DNA of 64,000 bases from Notamacropus eugenii (lineage: Eukaryota; Chordata; Mammalia; Diprotodontia; Macropodidae): NCBI RefSeq assembly GCF_028372415.1, contig NC_092878.1, forward strand, positions 28,874,903 to 28,938,902, read 5' to 3'. Positions 22,080-35,040 of the stretch are shown in pieces; position 1 is the stretch's first letter; each line of letters begins with the position of its first letter. Below the pieces are notes generated by a model. It was given only the letters and a program-made list of their open reading frames with translations, did no database searches and was not told the origin of the DNA. A program made the position numbers and the translations under genes.

Positions 22080-23700
22080 GATATTAAGAACCACACTTGT
22101 TCAGATTAAGAGAGAGTCCAGAGAAACCCGAGAATGCTCCTTAGAAGACTGATAGCTTTGATGCCATCTTACAAAGAGAGAAGAGTGGGAGATAGCTTCC
22201 TAAATTCAGGGATGGGGGGTGGGATGAGGATGTTTAAAGCTTCCCTTCCCTCTTCTTGCTCCTTGGTCCTTCCCTTCAAGGCCATTAGTTACTGTAACTT
22301 TTAAATAGACAAGTTGGAAAGGGAAGGGTGGTTCTTAGAGAAAGTTGGAAGAAAACACAAGTTGGTCCATAGAGAAGTAGTCGTTTTCCCTCTGCCCCTC
22401 ATCTCATCAAGATGTAATTAATGACTGGGGGAGGGGAAGGATGTAGTTACTGAGCAGTGGGGAGCCATGTGATGAATGCACTTTGAGCTTTTTAGAAATA
22501 AGGTATTGCAAGTATTAACAGAGACATCATTCTGTGTATCTAAAACTGATCTTTAGCCTCTATGGTGAGGCCCATCCAGTATGACGTGGTTACTGTCACA
22601 CTAGGAGTAAAAATAGGATGTACCATTCTGGTCCATACTAGAAAATGCCTAATGAATTTTAAATCTGGGTATCATTATCCATAGTTTCCTGGGAAGTCTT
22701 AGTATTGCAATTATATTTTATGACCTAATATATTAATTTAAAATTTTCTCTAGTCCTGTCACTACCTAAGCCAAAAATTTGCCTAAGGTGTACAGTGTTT
22801 ATGAAATATTCTTCATCATTAAGTACTGTCAAAGCATATGGGATTACATATGCTTTATAATCCTTATTTTATATAAAAAAGCAGCAAATATTAGGACAAA
22901 TGTAGTTGCCCCTTTTCCAAGCACCAGAACATAATTAAAGTAATCATAAATTACAGCCCTGTAGCGTATGCATCTATCAGCTCTAGTAGTTCTCTTTAAG
23001 CAGTTTGCGACATGTGGTCACTTGCTGGTTCCTATGATTGTCATTCTTGTCAGTGTACTTTTGGATTCAAAGTGACTTTTGTTATTTTACTTCCTGATAA
23101 TATTGTACCACTTCTTCTTCCCTGACCCTGGTATGCAGCTTTACATAAACATTTGTGGGACTTTCCGCTTTTTGTAGATAACTACTGTTACAGCATATTA
23201 ATGTTCTTGTTTCTTTCATTTCAGTTACCTTAAGAACAATAACACCCCTCCTATTTAACCAAGAAGAAAAAAAAGGCCTGGGCAGCCAAAATGATGTGAC
23301 AGATCCCATGTGCTCAAATTGACTCCCTTAAGGACCAAACATCAACAGAAGTAGCTATTCTGTTCAGCACAGTTTTAATGGATTGCTATTTGGTTTCCCA
23401 GGTCATAGTAAATTAGAGGGGGAAAGGTGGAGTTCATACCTAAGGGATAGTATTGGAAGGAAAAGTATACTGGAACATGCAAGATAAGGCATGTAATAGT
23501 ATATGGGGCCATTTAGTATAGGGTTAAATAGCCCTATATACTTCAGTGGTACTGAGGACATCAGTATTTATTATTGTAGAATATAATAATTTATAATTTA
23601 ATCCTGAATCATAAAGATTAAATTATTTTTCATGTCCTTTGCTTAAGAAGGCTGTAACTTGTATAAAATAGTTTCCAAAAAGTTTTCATCATAAAGTTGA
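22080..23700. other. Intronic sequence, nothing recognised
   Basis: There is no clear repeat family and no exon with plausible splice sites. As the longest apparently unique block near the SNAP23 promoter it is the most likely place for intronic regulatory elements, but no specific site can be supported. Confidence 0.4.
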
Positions 23701-23704
23701 TTTA

Positions 23705-23995
23705 AAAAAATATTGACACTTCAACAGCATTTATCAAGCATCTGCTTTGTGCAAAACACAGAAATACAGAGATGAAAATGACACTGTTCCTGCCCTCAAG
23801 AAGTTTACATTCTGAGGGGAATAGGATATGACATAAATGCAGATAAATATAGTTCAAGGTAGAGAATTATTGAGGGCAAAGAAAGATGCAGGCAAAATAC
23901 TCTAGCATTACTGGAGGAGGAATAGAAAACTACTTTTAAGCCAGAAGAACAAGGAAGGCTATACCTGAATTGTACCTGTAAGCAAGAAAATTCTA
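23705..23995 (+). repeat. Family B repeat fragment
   Basis: AACAGCATTTATCAAGCATCTG, ACTGTTCCTGCCCTCAAG and AGTTTACATTCTGAGGGGA follow the family's start order. Confidence 0.65.
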
Positions 23996-24079
23996 AAAAG
24001 TGGAGGTGAGGAAGGCTTGTATACTAGGAATAGAAAATGACCTGGCTAAATGCACGGAGAGAGGAGATGTCAAGTTGAG

Positions 24080-24893
24080 GAATTCTGTACTGTTAAATCC
24101 ACTTACTTTTCTTAGTTTTATTCTTCACCTATCTGTAGCATTTGAGGATTTTGATTACCTCTTTTTCCCTGAATACTCTGATGCCTGGGACGTTATGACC
24201 AGGAATCTTCCTGACACTGCTGTTTCTTGTCTCTTTTCTAGAAGTCTGACTGCTCTTTCCCAGTCATCCCTGATGAATCATCATCTGTGGTCTGCCCACT
24301 CTATGTGCGTGTCTTCTAGAACTTGCTGCTGGACCTCCTTTTTTCCTTACTCTACACTCTTTCCCTTTGTGATCTCATTAACTCCTACATATTCCCTTTC
24401 AATCACATGACTTCAGGTCTCTTCTCCAGCTAACTGCTGGACATCTCCACCTCCGTGTCCCGAGGCTTCTCAAACTCAGTGTGCCCAGAAGGTTGGTGAA
24501 GTTCATGATTTCCCCTCCTGTGCTCTGCATTAGAGCTGGAGTAGCCTCCTTGTTCCTCATGCCTGACTTTCTGTCTCCTTGGCACAAGCTGTGTCCTGTG
24601 CTTGTCTTGTTTGTCTTCTTTACCTCTGTCTCTTGGAACCCCTAGGCCCTCACTTACGTCTCAGCTCAGGTGCCATGTCCTGAATGAGGTCCTTCCTGAT
24701 ATCTACTTTCCATCCCTCCCTCCCTTAAAATAAAAATTTATTTTGCATTTACTTTGTATGTATTTCATGTTTGTTTAACTGTGTAGGTATTGTTTCCGTC
24801 TAGTAGAATGTCAGTTCCTTGACTGCAGAGACTATTTCAGTTTTGTCCATCTCTGGCATATAGAAGGTGCTTAATAAATACTTGTTCGATTGA
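24080..24893 (+). repeat. L2 LINE 3' half
   Basis: Contains degraded L2 ORF2 text (CTGGACCTCC...CACTCTTTCCC, 'CTGGACATCTCCACCT', 'GAGGCTTCTCAAACTCAG') and the full L2 3' end: 'CTCAGCTCAGGTGCCATGTCC', 'TAGAATGTCAGTTCCTTGA', GAAGGTGCTTAATAAATAC and a TTGATTGA terminus. A 136-residue frame (24000-24410) is a remnant with no intact domain. Confidence 0.8.
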
Positions 24894-26465
24894 TTGACAG
24901 AAAATACTTCCTCAAAGTACTTTGTTTGGACAAAGTTATGTAATTTAGCAACTCTCTGATTTCCAAACCATGCCAATAATTTAGGATTTGGCTTTATTTT
25001 ACTTTTTCAGTAGATGATTTTTTGCTTTAGAATGCCATCTTTCAAAGATCTTCTTGGAGATAGTATTTTGTTAAATGCATCAAAGACTGAGGTACGCACT
25101 GGATAGAACTTAAATTTTCTTCTTAGACAATCATAAATATAGTAAAATCCTTTACTTAAAGGATAGGACATATATGCAAATATGTAACAAGCTTTAGTAA
25201 GAAAAAAAGGGAGTACTTGCTTACTAATTGCTCTAAAAACCTAGTGTTCTGTTTAGCAAAATCATCTATATCTGTTTTCTATGTTTTGGGTAAATGATTA
25301 AATAAATATTTTCTGCAGAAACAAGATTTAAAAAAATGTTTTTGGTTGTTAAACTTATGAAACATTTTTTTTTCTGTAGAAAATATTTTCCAGTTATGTG
25401 ATCTTGGTCAAGTCTTTTTTGAAACTTAGTCTTCTGATCTGTAAAATACTGCAAATATTATTTTCATCTACTTTCCAGGTTTATTGTGAGGAAAATGTGT
25501 TGCAAAAGATAAAATACTAGCTGTAAGTGATTGTATATTTTTCTTATATTACTGGCAGATAAGAGATCTGAAGTCAGTCCAAGTTTTTCTAAGTGCAGAA
25601 TTTATTTATATGTAAGGTTATTGAATCATATTCTGCTTCAGCTGTAAATTTTGAGAAGAGTTGAGTAGAAGGGGCTGGCCTCATGTATTTTGAGTTTGGA
25701 ATAGTTAAATCAGCTAATTTTGAAAACTAGAAGTAGATTCTTGTTTGAGGAAGCATGCCTGTAGTAGTCACAAGCCACAATTCCTTATTTATTCTTTGTG
25801 CAGTGGTTTTTGTTTTTTATTTTGGGGGGGGGCGGGGGATGAGGAGAAAAGGTACTCTATGTCTGAGGGAAAAAGTTTATCATCTTTTCCATTCACTTTC
25901 AGCCTTTTACTTTCTCACTTTGTAGATTCAAGTTGCACTGTCACTACTGAAAGATTAGTACAGAAATTCCTAGTCTTTCAGGAGCTGAACTAGATAATTT
26001 TAACTTGGATTGATTTTTTTTTGACAAACTTTTATCCTGCTGAAAATTCTGTGTAGTTTTTGTTTTAAAAAATTTTTGTTGTGTTGGCTTAGAAAAGTAT
26101 TTGGAGGAAAGTATTTGCTCCCTAATAAATCTCAAAATGAAAAATATTCTTCCCCAAACACTACTTTCTAATCCAAGGACACCACAATTTTTAGTATTGT
26201 TAGGATAAATTTTATAGCACTTTGTTGAATATTGAAATCGTCAGTTTGTGTCTTCCCTGTGCTGTACCCCCCTTTGGTCATATTAGGGAGACTTTGAGAG
26301 TATTTGTGGTTGACATATTTGTTACCTTGTGGACAATCTAGCAGTGAGCTTCTGCTAACTTAGCCAGGCTGGTCCTTGGGTGACATACACAGTCTCTTAT
26401 GAGACCCACAGTTGAAGCTTTCACATGATGTCTGCTTTTCTCCCTTCTTAATCTTGCTTCCTTTG
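24893..26465. other. Intronic sequence, nothing recognised
   Basis: AT-rich sequence with homopolymer runs (a G run at 25825-25832) and no repeat or exon I can support. Confidence 0.4.
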
Positions 26466-26468
26466 TGG

Positions 26469-26665
26469 AACAGTTGCCGTGGTGTAGTGGAAAGAGTTCT
26501 GGATCTGGAGTCAGAGGACCAGGGTTCAAATTCTTGCACTTCTACCACCAGTGTGGCCTTAAGCACATTAATTACCCTTCCTGGCCTCAGTTTCCTCAAC
26601 TTTAATATGGAGGGTTGGACTTGATGGCCTCTAAGATCTCTTCCAGTTCAAAATTTATGATCCTA
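26469..26665 (+). repeat. tRNA-headed SINE (MIR/MAR-type)
   Basis: GTGGTGTAGTGGAAAGAGTT (A-box), GACCAGGGTTCAAATTC (B-box), 'CCTCAGTTTCCTCAACTTTAA' core and the 'GACTTGATGGCCTCTAAG' tail give a nearly full-length SINE in plus orientation. Confidence 0.8.
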
Positions 26666-27173
26666 TTACTTGGTATCTCATTGGACATGAGAGATGAGAG
26701 AGAGAAGGGTCAAAGAGCCAAATTACTGCATGTAGATGACCAGAGGTTTTGTTGTATGGCTTCCAGAAATAGAAAGATCTTTGGGGTTAAGATAAACTCA
26801 GCTCTGAATGTGTGTACTGGAGGGAGATTCAGGTAAAGATGTCTTTGGGCAGTTGGAATTGCAGATCTACAGCTCTAGAAGGAGGTCATGTCTGGAATTA
26901 TAAACTTGGGAGTCTTTCCTGTGTGAGAGAATGACATTGCTAAAGGGGAAGGAATAGGAAAAAAACCAAAGAAACTAAGGACAAAATATTGGAGCATGGG
27001 CACACTTGATATTTTCTGTAGGTTTCTGTGACATTCTTATATTGTGGCTCTTCTACCTGTCAGACTGCTCCTTCTCAGTCTCCTTTGCTGGATCTTCCTC
27101 CAGGTCCTTCTTACAACCTGGATGTTCCCCAAAACCTTGTCTTGGGCCCTCTTCTCTTTCCCTTCTATACCTT

Positions 27174-27492
27174 GGGCAACTAGGTGGTGCGGTGGGTAGA
27201 GCACCAGTGCAGGAGTCAGGAGGACCTGGGTTCAAATCTCACCTCAGACACTGGACACTCACTAGCTGTGTGACCTTGGGCAAGTCACTTAACCCCAATT
27301 GCCTCATCCTGGGTCACATCTCCAGTCATCCTGATGAATATCTGGTCACTGGGTTCAGATGACTCTGGAGGAGAAGTGAGGCTGGTGACCTGCACAGCCC
27401 TCCCTCACTCAAAACAAAGTCAAGTGCAAGTCATGTCATTATTTCTCTGATGGCATGGTCTTCTTTGGCAATGAAGGATGAACACACACACT
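27174..27492 (+). mobile_element. SINE with family A tail, inserted in the L2, 8-bp duplication
   Basis: The tRNA-like head (CTAGGTGGTGCGGTGGGTAG, then GACCTGGGTTCAAATC) leads into family A text (TCCAGTCATCCTGATGAATA, CCTCCCTCACTCAAA, AAGTCAAGTGCAAGTCATG). TATACCTT flanks it at 27166-27173 and 27493-27500. This copy shows that family A is the body of a tRNA-headed SINE. Confidence 0.8.
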
Positions 27493-28002
27493 TATACCTT
27501 GCTGATCTCATCAGCTCCCATGGGTTCAATTATCATCTCTATGCTGATGAATCTTAGATCTACTTCTCTAGTCCTGGTCTTTCTCCTAACCTCCAGAAAT
27601 TGCATCTTCACCTTCCTGTTGGTCGTCTCAAACTGGACATTCTGTAATCATCTTAAACTGAGCATGCCCAGAACTGAACTCATTATTTTCTCCTGCTGCA
27701 CCCCTCAGCTCCAAGCCCTCTCATTTTCCTATCTTTCCTATTACTGTGGAGGGCACTACCATCCTCTTAGTCATCCAGGCTTACAACTTAGGTATCAACT
27801 TTGAGTCCTCACTGTTGCTCACTTCCATGTTACTTCCATGCCTGTCCATTTTACCTTGGCAACATCTTTGGAATATGCCCTCTTCTCCTCTGACACTGTC
27901 ACAACCCTGGTGCAGGGCCTCATCACCTTATGACTGAACTATTGCCGTAACCTGCTGGTCGGTCTCACTGCCCCAAGTCTCTCCCCAATCAAGTTCATTC
28001 TT

Positions 28003-28170
28003 TTTTTTTTTTTTTAATGTATCTTATTTTTAACTTAAGGAATAAAACAAGCATTTCTATAACATAGTATAATAAAAAAAAGATTGTACATGAAACTGCA
28101 AATCTACCATGCACAACTTTCCTTTTAAACATACAACAAAGTATCATGTACATTTCTTTACCCCATCCCA
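28003..28170 (-). mobile_element. Short poly(T)-led retroelement insert in the L2
   Basis: A T tract followed by AT-rich sequence is flanked by GTTCATTCTT (27993-28002 approximately) and GTACATTCTT (28171-28180), an imperfect target-site duplication. The family of the body is unknown to me. Confidence 0.55.
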
Positions 28171-28867
28171 GTACATTCTTAATTCAGTTGTTAAAGTGAT
28201 TTTCCTAAATTACAGGTGGGTCTGACCATGTCACCACTCACTCGGTAAACTCCAGTGACTTTCTGTTACTTCCAGGACCAAGTATAAAACTCTCTATTTG
28301 ACTTCTAAAGCCCTTCCTAGCCTGGCACTTTTTCAGTCTTGTTATCTTACCCCCTCCCATGTAATTTGTTATCCAATGACACCGGCCTCCTTGAACAAGA
28401 AACTCCCATCTTATGACTATGGGCATTTTCATCTGCTGTCTCCCTCATTTCTAGAATTCTCTGCCTCATTTCTTCCTCTTGAGTTTCCTTCAGGTCTCAG
28501 CTAAAACACCATCTTCAACAAGAACTTCTACCTTCCTTCTACCCCTTAACACCTGTCCCTAATATATCCTGTATATATCTTGCATATGATCACTTTCATG
28601 TTTTCTCACCCATCAGACTGGGAGCAAGGATTATCTCTTTTGTTGTTATTCTCAGTGTTACAGTGGCTGGAACATAATGGGTGCTTAATAAATGCTAACT
28701 TACTGACATGACTCTTACCTTAAGAGGTCAGTGCAGGAGAGAGACAGAGAAGGAAATCATTATCTCACAATAAAATTGAAAATTAACTGATACATATGAT
28801 ATTAAGCCTAGGATCTCTTGTCAGCACTTACTTTTTATGGTCACAGACTGACATCAGTCAATTAATA

Positions 28868-28990
28868 GGCATTTATAGATTTCTTATGTCAGGTGCTGGG
28901 CAAATGGAAGATGGAAAAAGTGAAAATAGCCCCTGCCCTCAAGAAGCTTTCAGAAGCAAACTGTATATACATAGATACCTATGAGATGAA
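28868..28990 (+). repeat. Family B repeat fragment
   Basis: TTAATAGGCATTTATAGATTTC, CAGGTGCTGGGCAAATG and CCCCTGCCCTCAAGAAGC follow the family's start order. Confidence 0.5.
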
Positions 28991-29027
28991 TATAGATCTG
29001 ACACTAACTCCTCCTTCTCCCCTACCA

Positions 29028-29575
29028 CCACCTCCTCCTCCAGTGTTCCACCTCCCAAAGGTTCATTTTTCCCTCTGGGTTTACTGGCCACATCTCTTTC
29101 TCAAAGATGAAGCCTCAAACCCAATTCACTCTGGAGCTCATAGACTGGCCAACAGGTCCCCATACACCTAGCTCAGAGTGGATTTAAATACTAAATAGTA
29201 ATTGCTTCTCTTTTACCCAGGAGCCCTGAGGGTCTTCTCCTCCCAGTTTAATCTTTTTTTTTTTTTTTTGATCAAATGGAACATCCCTTGAGCAACTACT
29301 TAAAGAAGCCTATTCACTGAATGGGTGTATCTCACTCAAAATGAGAATGCTATAAAACCTTAGCCTAAAAGGGCCAGGGTCTCCCCTTGCATCCTGGGCC
29401 ATCTCCAGTCATCCTGATGAATATAAGACCACTGGACCCAGTGGTTCTGGAGAAGAAAGTGAGGCTGGTGACTTTGCACTGCCCTCCCTCACTCAAATCA
29501 AAGCCAACTGCAAGTCATGTCATCATCTTGATGTCATGGTCCTCTTTGAGAAGGAAGGCCAAACACAACAGTGAC
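29028..29575 (+). repeat. Long family A copy, left arm of an inverted pair
   Basis: This copy has a longer unit than the others: a CCTCTGGGTTTACTGGCCAC part, AGCCTCAAACCCAATTCACT, CTGGCCAACAGGTCCCC and an A/T-tract, followed by the usual family A body. The same unit is found in reverse orientation at 36902-37450. Confidence 0.8.
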
Positions 29576-29589
29576 AACTTCAAGTGATT

Positions 29590-31070
29590 TGGAGCACTCC
29601 TGTAATGGTTAATGCTTGTCGTAGTTTCTGTTGAGGGCTCTCTGTTGACCCCTTATCCACTGAGGAAATCACAGAATTTCAGAATTTGGAAGTAAGATGG
29701 CACCTTAACAGCTGTCTTGTTCTGACTCCTAATTGAAAAGAAGCTTCATATACTCAACAGATCCATGCTGTTTGAAAGCCTCCTGAGAAGGAAACCACCA
29801 ATTCCACTTCTACACATCTCCAATAGTTGGGAAGGGTTTCCATCAAGTCCAAGTTTGCTTCTTTGCAACCTCTATCTGTTTCTGGTTTTTTCCTCCAAAG
29901 TCCCAAATTTCAGCTCTGGTTCTTTGACCACCAATCCAGTACTTACCACTGTGCTGAGCTACTGAGGCTGGTGCCACTGTTCCTGTGAGGTAGTATCCTA
30001 GTGTCCCCTTGAATTCCCTCCTGCTGTCTCCCATTTCTTTTCCCCAGATATTAGAGTAGAATACTGTTTAGAACCTATTATGTCCATCCTTTTGTATTGC
30101 AGCTGCTAAGCAAAGAGTGATTTAATGATTTTTTTGGCCACTTTTTTCATATTTTAGCTATTTTTATCTTGTTTTTCTCAATGTGTTGCAGAAGAGGTTA
30201 TTGGACCTGATTAATCCCGCCATCTTCCCAGAAGTCAGTTTCATTACCTTATAATCATACTGCCAATATTTAAATGCCTAATTGAATATTATCAAATGTT
30301 AACATTTTAAAATCTATGGAACCGACGAAGGGGAGAGATTAATAGTGACTAATGTTGTTATAGGTAGAACTCTAGAAGACAGAATTTGAGATGGACTATG
30401 AAGGATTTATTAGGATTTGATTTGGAACCATATAAGGAACTGAATGAAATAAGATACACTTTGTGTAAGGTGATGATACTGTTGTTCTTCTTGGAATGGA
30501 TATATGCTTTGCGTGTTTTCAGTAGCGCCCTTAAATCTAGCAGTACATATTACAAGATGACTCAGCCATTTGTAGTGTGCAATTTATAGCGATGGGACTG
30601 AGTTCGTTTTTTGTGGAAAGCTAATTGGGTCACATGTACTTATTACGTTATAGTGTTAATGACTTAAATCTCAGCCATTTAGCCCGAATATGAAATATTA
30701 TAAGAAGAGGCCACATGATATATTGAAAGAATGTTACTGGGAATTGGCAGACCACCGTGGACCCCCCAGTGCTTACTATGTTTAAGGCACTAGCATAGAG
30801 ATGTTGACAATCCCTGCCCCTCAAGAATTCTGCATGTTAAATTGTTATATAACAATCAATAAATGTAGCAATAGACTGATGCCTCTGTCAGTGAAAAGAA
30901 AGTTCCAATGACATGTTGTGTCTAACTTGTTTACTTAGCAGTCATAGAATTGTTTAGGATGCGTTTTACTTACCCTGCTTTGTCTTGGTTGTGTATTCTC
31001 TCCCTTTTGTCTCTTCTTCTAGGTGAGTGGCCCGCTAGATTATAAAATCTCTTGGTTAATACTGGGGAAG
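29590..31070. other. Intronic sequence with a family B scrap
   Basis: A short family B start ('CAGTGCTTACTATGTTTAAGGCAC') lies at about 30760-30850. The rest has no recognised repeat or exon. Confidence 0.4.
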
Positions 31071-31074
31071 CTGT

Positions 31075-31290
31075 GCATCTTGGTACAGTGGTTAAAGCCA
31101 TTGACCTGGAGTCAGCCCTGGGTTTGAATCCATCCTCATATACTTTCTAGCTTTTCCTTGAAAAGCTTAACTTTTCTGAGCCTCTTTGCTACAATGGGGA
31201 TGATGATAATAAATAGCACCTATGCTTCTGGATTGTTTGGAGGGTCAACTTTGAAAGCCTGAAAGTTCTGAATAAATGTTAATGATAATC
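31075..31290 (+). repeat. tRNA-headed SINE, degraded
   Basis: TTGGTACAGTGGTTAAAGCC, CTGGAGTCAGCCCTGGGTTTGAATCC and a GAGCCTCTTTGCTACAATGGGGATGATGATAATAA-like 3' part, broken into segments, follow the SINE order. Confidence 0.65.
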
Positions 31291-32070
31291 ATCATCATCC
31301 TCATCTTTCATGCTAAGGGCTAATAATTATCCAGTGATGATTAACATATTGGTATCTGCTCTTAATATGATTAGCTAAGAACTCCAAGAGATGATGGAAT
31401 TTCCATTGATAAGGAATGTAAAATGAGTACTATGTAGATGAATAACTTAAATGATTTTTGAAATAATTTTTGAAACATTAAAAAACAATTTAAAACAATT
31501 CTACCTTTTGAATTTTATTGTCTTGTAGCCAGTTGCTAAAAATGACTAAAACAACTTTCTAAAATTAGAATTTTCACATATCTCTTTTTCTTATGAAGAG
31601 AATATTTCTTTGTCATTTTAAAAATGTAGAATTGCTGTCATCACACAGTTCCAATTTCATTGCTGCAAACTAGTGTTCTCGATTTGACAAAAAGCACTAA
31701 ATAATGTTCATCTAAGTACAGGTGCACAATTTAGGAATTCAAATGCTTAGCCTATAACTTATTTTACTTCAAAACTTGACTTCAAGCTGTAATAGAAAGT
31801 AGAGGACTTGTATTCTGAAATGCCCCTCTGCATAGGAAAAGCTTCAAAATAAATATTTTTTCCTATTCTTACTTGTTCTTTTTCTTCTGAGTAATATGCC
31901 TCATTCTTTAACTGTGTTAAACTGTTTCTTTAACTGTTATTAGTTACTGTACCTCTCCAGCATATTTCCTTTAAAATTCAAAAATATCAACTATTACTTG
32001 TCTATGTATGAGTAAATTATATTTTCTAAAATAAGGGGGAAGAGGAAAGGAACAAGGATTTTTCCTCAAG
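31290..32070. other. Intronic sequence, nothing recognised
   Basis: AT-rich with no supported feature. Confidence 0.4.
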
Positions 32071-32071
32071 A

Positions 32072-32775
32072 AGCTTTTTTTTTTTTTAAATTTATTTTTA
32101 GTTTTCAGTATTTGCTTTTATCAGATTTTACGTTCTCAATTTCTTCCCCCCCACTCTTCCCTTCCCAAGATGGCATGCAGTCTGAGATAGGCTATACATG
32201 TATGATCATATTAAACATATTTCTGTATTAGTTATGTTGTGAAAGAAGAATCAGAACAAAAGGGACAAACCAGGAGAAAGAAAAAAACCACAAAAGAAAG
32301 AGAAAATGGTATGTTTCTATCTGCATTCAGACTCCGAAGTTCTTTCTCTGGATGTGGAGAGTATTTACCATCAGGAGTCTTTTGAAACTGCCTTAGATCA
32401 TTGCATCGCTCAGAAGAAATGTCTAACAAAGCCAGGCATCACACAGTGTTGCTGTTACTGCGTACGGAGTTTTCCTGGATTTGCTTACTTGACTCAGCAT
32501 GTTAGTCTAAGTCCAGGTTTTTCTGAAATCTTCTGCTCATCATTTCTTATAGCACAGAAGTATTTCATTACATTCATACATCATAACTTATTCAGCCATT
32601 TCCCAATTGCTGGACATCCCCTCAGTTTCCAATTCTTTACCACTACCAAAGGAGCTGTTAGAAACATTTTTTTTTTTATATGTGGGTCTTTTTCCCTTTT
32701 TTATGATCTCTTTGGGATATAGACTTGGTAGTGGTAGTGCTGGAAAGGGTATGCACAGTTTTATAGCTCTTTTGG
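32072..32775 (-). repeat. L1 3' end, truncated, minus strand
   Basis: T-rich start, then L1 3' UTR ('AAGATGGCATGCAGTCTGAGA', 'TATTAGTTATGTTGTGAAAG') and the C-terminal part of ORF2 in reverse ('TCCAATTCTTTACCACTACC', 'TGATCTCTTTGGGATATAGA'). The frames are not open over the full ORF2 end. Confidence 0.8.
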
Positions 32776-32777
32776 CA

Positions 32778-33050
32778 TAGAGGAACAAGCATTTTTTAAG
32801 TGTCTGCTATGTGCCTGGGCACCGTGCTAAACACTTTACAAATATTTCATTTTATCCTCACAAGTAGCCCTGGGATGTAGGTACCATTAATATCCTTATT
32901 TTACATTTGAGGAAGCTGAGGCAGATTGGTTAATTGACTTGTTCAGAGTCACACATTTAGTAAGTATCTGAGGTCAGATTTGGTCTCAGAAAATTTTTTG
33001 ACTCCAAGCCAAATACTCTATCTACAATGCTACCTGATTGTCCCAGCACA
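32778..33050 (-). repeat. MIR/THER-type SINE, minus orientation
   Basis: 'AAGTGTCTGCTATGTGCCTG', 'ATCCTCACAAGTAGCCCTGG', 'TTTTACATTTGAGGAAGCTG' and 'AGTATCTGAGGTCAGATTTGG' give the full core-to-B-box order in reverse. An L1 3' scrap follows at 33120-33215. Confidence 0.75.
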
Positions 33051-33431
33051 CTTCAGTGCTGAGCTTAGATTTATTATTTGAAGTTATGCCAGTAGTCCCC
33101 TCTGAAAAATTCTGGTTTGTGATGATTTTTTTAAATAAATAATTTTATTTTAAAGAATTTCATTTTCAATTCCAAATTCTCTCCTGCCCCTTCCCCCACT
33201 CATTAAGAAGGCAAGAAGTGTGGTGATCATATTTGGTTGCTAAGTCTGGTCTCTGATTTTCTAGGGCTGGCAGTTTTTGAGGAAGAACAGATGTGAAACA
33301 CTTGCGTGAAATACAACTGTTCATGCTTTTGTATGGTTTCTTTTTTTTGTGGGAAGTTACTTATGGGAGGAGAGGCATTCATGGATAAGGAGCTGAGATG
33401 AGAGGTGGTCATCTAGTCCCCTGGTGGCATA

Positions 33432-33610
33432 TTCTAAAAAGAAACAGGGGCCACTAAACCATGGGTCACTGGCAGGTGCATTTGGTTTAGAAAACCACAT
33501 ATTAACATTACTGATATTTGATCATATTTTTATTTTAAATATTTCACGATTTATTTTAATCTCATTTAGGCCCCACTGGGCCTATACTTTGACATCCCTG
33601 ATCTAATCCA
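33432..33610 (+). repeat. hAT-like MITE fragment
   Basis: AACAGGGGCCACTAAACCATG and AGAAAACCACATATTAACATT recur in reverse in the copy at 38262-38458, with the end 'GACATCCCTGATCTA' corresponding to 'GAGCAGAGATGTC'. It is non-coding. Confidence 0.6.
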
Positions 33611-33745
33611 ATCCAGTTTTATAGTTAAGGAACCCAAAGAGGTTAAGTGATTTTTTCAGGGTCATTCAGGCAGTGGGAGGCAAAATGGAGATTCAGAATC
33701 AAGTACTCTGACTCCAAATCCAACAGCCTTTCTGTTGTACAACAT
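33600..33745 (-). repeat. MIR-like SINE fragment, minus orientation
   Basis: 'AGGAACCCAAAGAGGTTAAG', 'CAGGGTCATTCAGGCAG' and 'CTCTGACTCCAAATCCAACAG' match the reverse MIR order. Confidence 0.6.
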
Positions 33746-35040
33746 TTGAATAGTGACTGTGTTAAAATAAAATGTAATTAAAAAGAGAAATATGACTGTT
33801 CTCTAGAATTTTATTCTTGGTTTTGTTAGTTTTGCCTTTACAACTAGTGACCATATTTTCTGAACCAAAAAATCAGGACACATAGTCTCTCTATGCCATT
33901 TGTCTCTAATTGTAAAAAAGGAAGTGAAGTGAAATCTTAGCACAGGGAGAACTGGGATCCGCTGCAGCTGCAGCTTCCTTCTGTCCAGGGGCTGTCCTTC
34001 ACGTGTGATTTTGGTTAGCTTTTTACAGTCTGTCGAGTTTTACAATCTGTTAAGGGTTCTAGAGGTCACATGGTAAAGAACAATGAGGTAAAACATCAGA
34101 AAGAGCAGTGCTAAAGGAGATTTGGCTGAGTTATTTTGTGAATGGACTTTTAACTCAAGAATGCTTAGGTAACAAAACATTTTTTAAGGCTGAAAAGGTC
34201 TAGTCTCTCCAAGTGATGGACTGCATAACTGTCATCTGGTAATCAATCTGGCTGACTTGGCAAGCAAGTGTTATCACCACATTGGTTACAAGATGATGAT
34301 TTTTTCAGTCATATCAGCTCCCCAGGACTATCTGTCTACCCAGTTGTGGAGAGATTGAGGATATATACCTTGTGAGGAGAGTACTTATATTGACAAAATC
34401 ACCAATCTCTTCTATACTAAATGGTGCCGCACAGAGCAAGTACTTAGTTCAACCAATATTTATTAACTATCCCTGTATTTTTAGTGACCATAACATATTC
34501 TGGATTTTCTAGAACAGTCCTGATTCCAGTAAGATAAACTGTACTTCTAACAAGTATGTAAGCATAATAAAAACCTCCTTTTTTAGTAAACTGGAAAATA
34601 TTAAGAAATGGTATTTTCCTCTGAAACTCATTCAGGACTGCTACCACCATCCTCCCTTCTGCCTTTCTGTATTATATCAGTTCTTCCAGGGGTCAGGAAG
34701 ACAATACTTGCTCTTCCTGTTTCAAATCAGCCTTCCCCTCTTGAAACTCTTACTAAATTCCTGCCCCTGAGCAATTGTCTTTTCCATTTCCTGGCCCCTT
34801 TGTAGAATTGACATGATGGATACGTCCTGAATTCAGTGAGTGAATAAAACTCAGATTTGGCTGTTTAGCTGCACTCATTTTTTTTCTCTGTTCTTCTTAA
34901 TCAGTTGTCTCTAGAACAATAATCTTTCAGAATGTAGAGCTAAGCATTGGACCTGTGATTTCTTTGGCATAAGGAACTCTCAGGTGAGGAAATAGCTTCC
35001 ACCAATGCAGCTTGGTACCTCTTCTGCAGCTGCTGTCCCT
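33745..35040. other. Intronic sequence, nothing firmly recognised
   Basis: 33860-34100 contains an 'ACCAAAAAATCAGGACAC' segment that may be the edge of an old DNA transposon. No exon or transposase frame is present. Confidence 0.35.

Larger units (their letters stand above)
27003..28710 (+). repeat. L2 LINE copy split by two insertions
   Basis: Pieces are 27003-27173, 27493-28002 and 28171-28710. Landmarks are CTGCTCCTTCTCAGTCTCC, 'TTGTCTTGGGCCCTCTTCTC', 'CTCTATGCTGATGAATC', AACTGAACTCATTATTTTC, 'AGGTGGGTCTGACCATGTC' and the 3' end GGTGCTTAATAAATGCTAAC. These follow the L2 ORF2 reverse transcriptase and 3' UTR order. No piece is coding now. Confidence 0.85.

Noticed and set aside
24000..24410. 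136-residue plus-strand frame
   Set aside because: It is L2 ORF2 debris with a host-derived start; no reverse-transcriptase motif is intact.
26469..26545. Possible tRNA gene
   Set aside because: A- and B-box-like motifs are present, but no cloverleaf can be closed and core and tail sequence of a SINE follows directly.
32306..32722. 138-residue plus-strand frame
   Set aside because: It is the antisense of an L1 3' UTR and ORF2 end.
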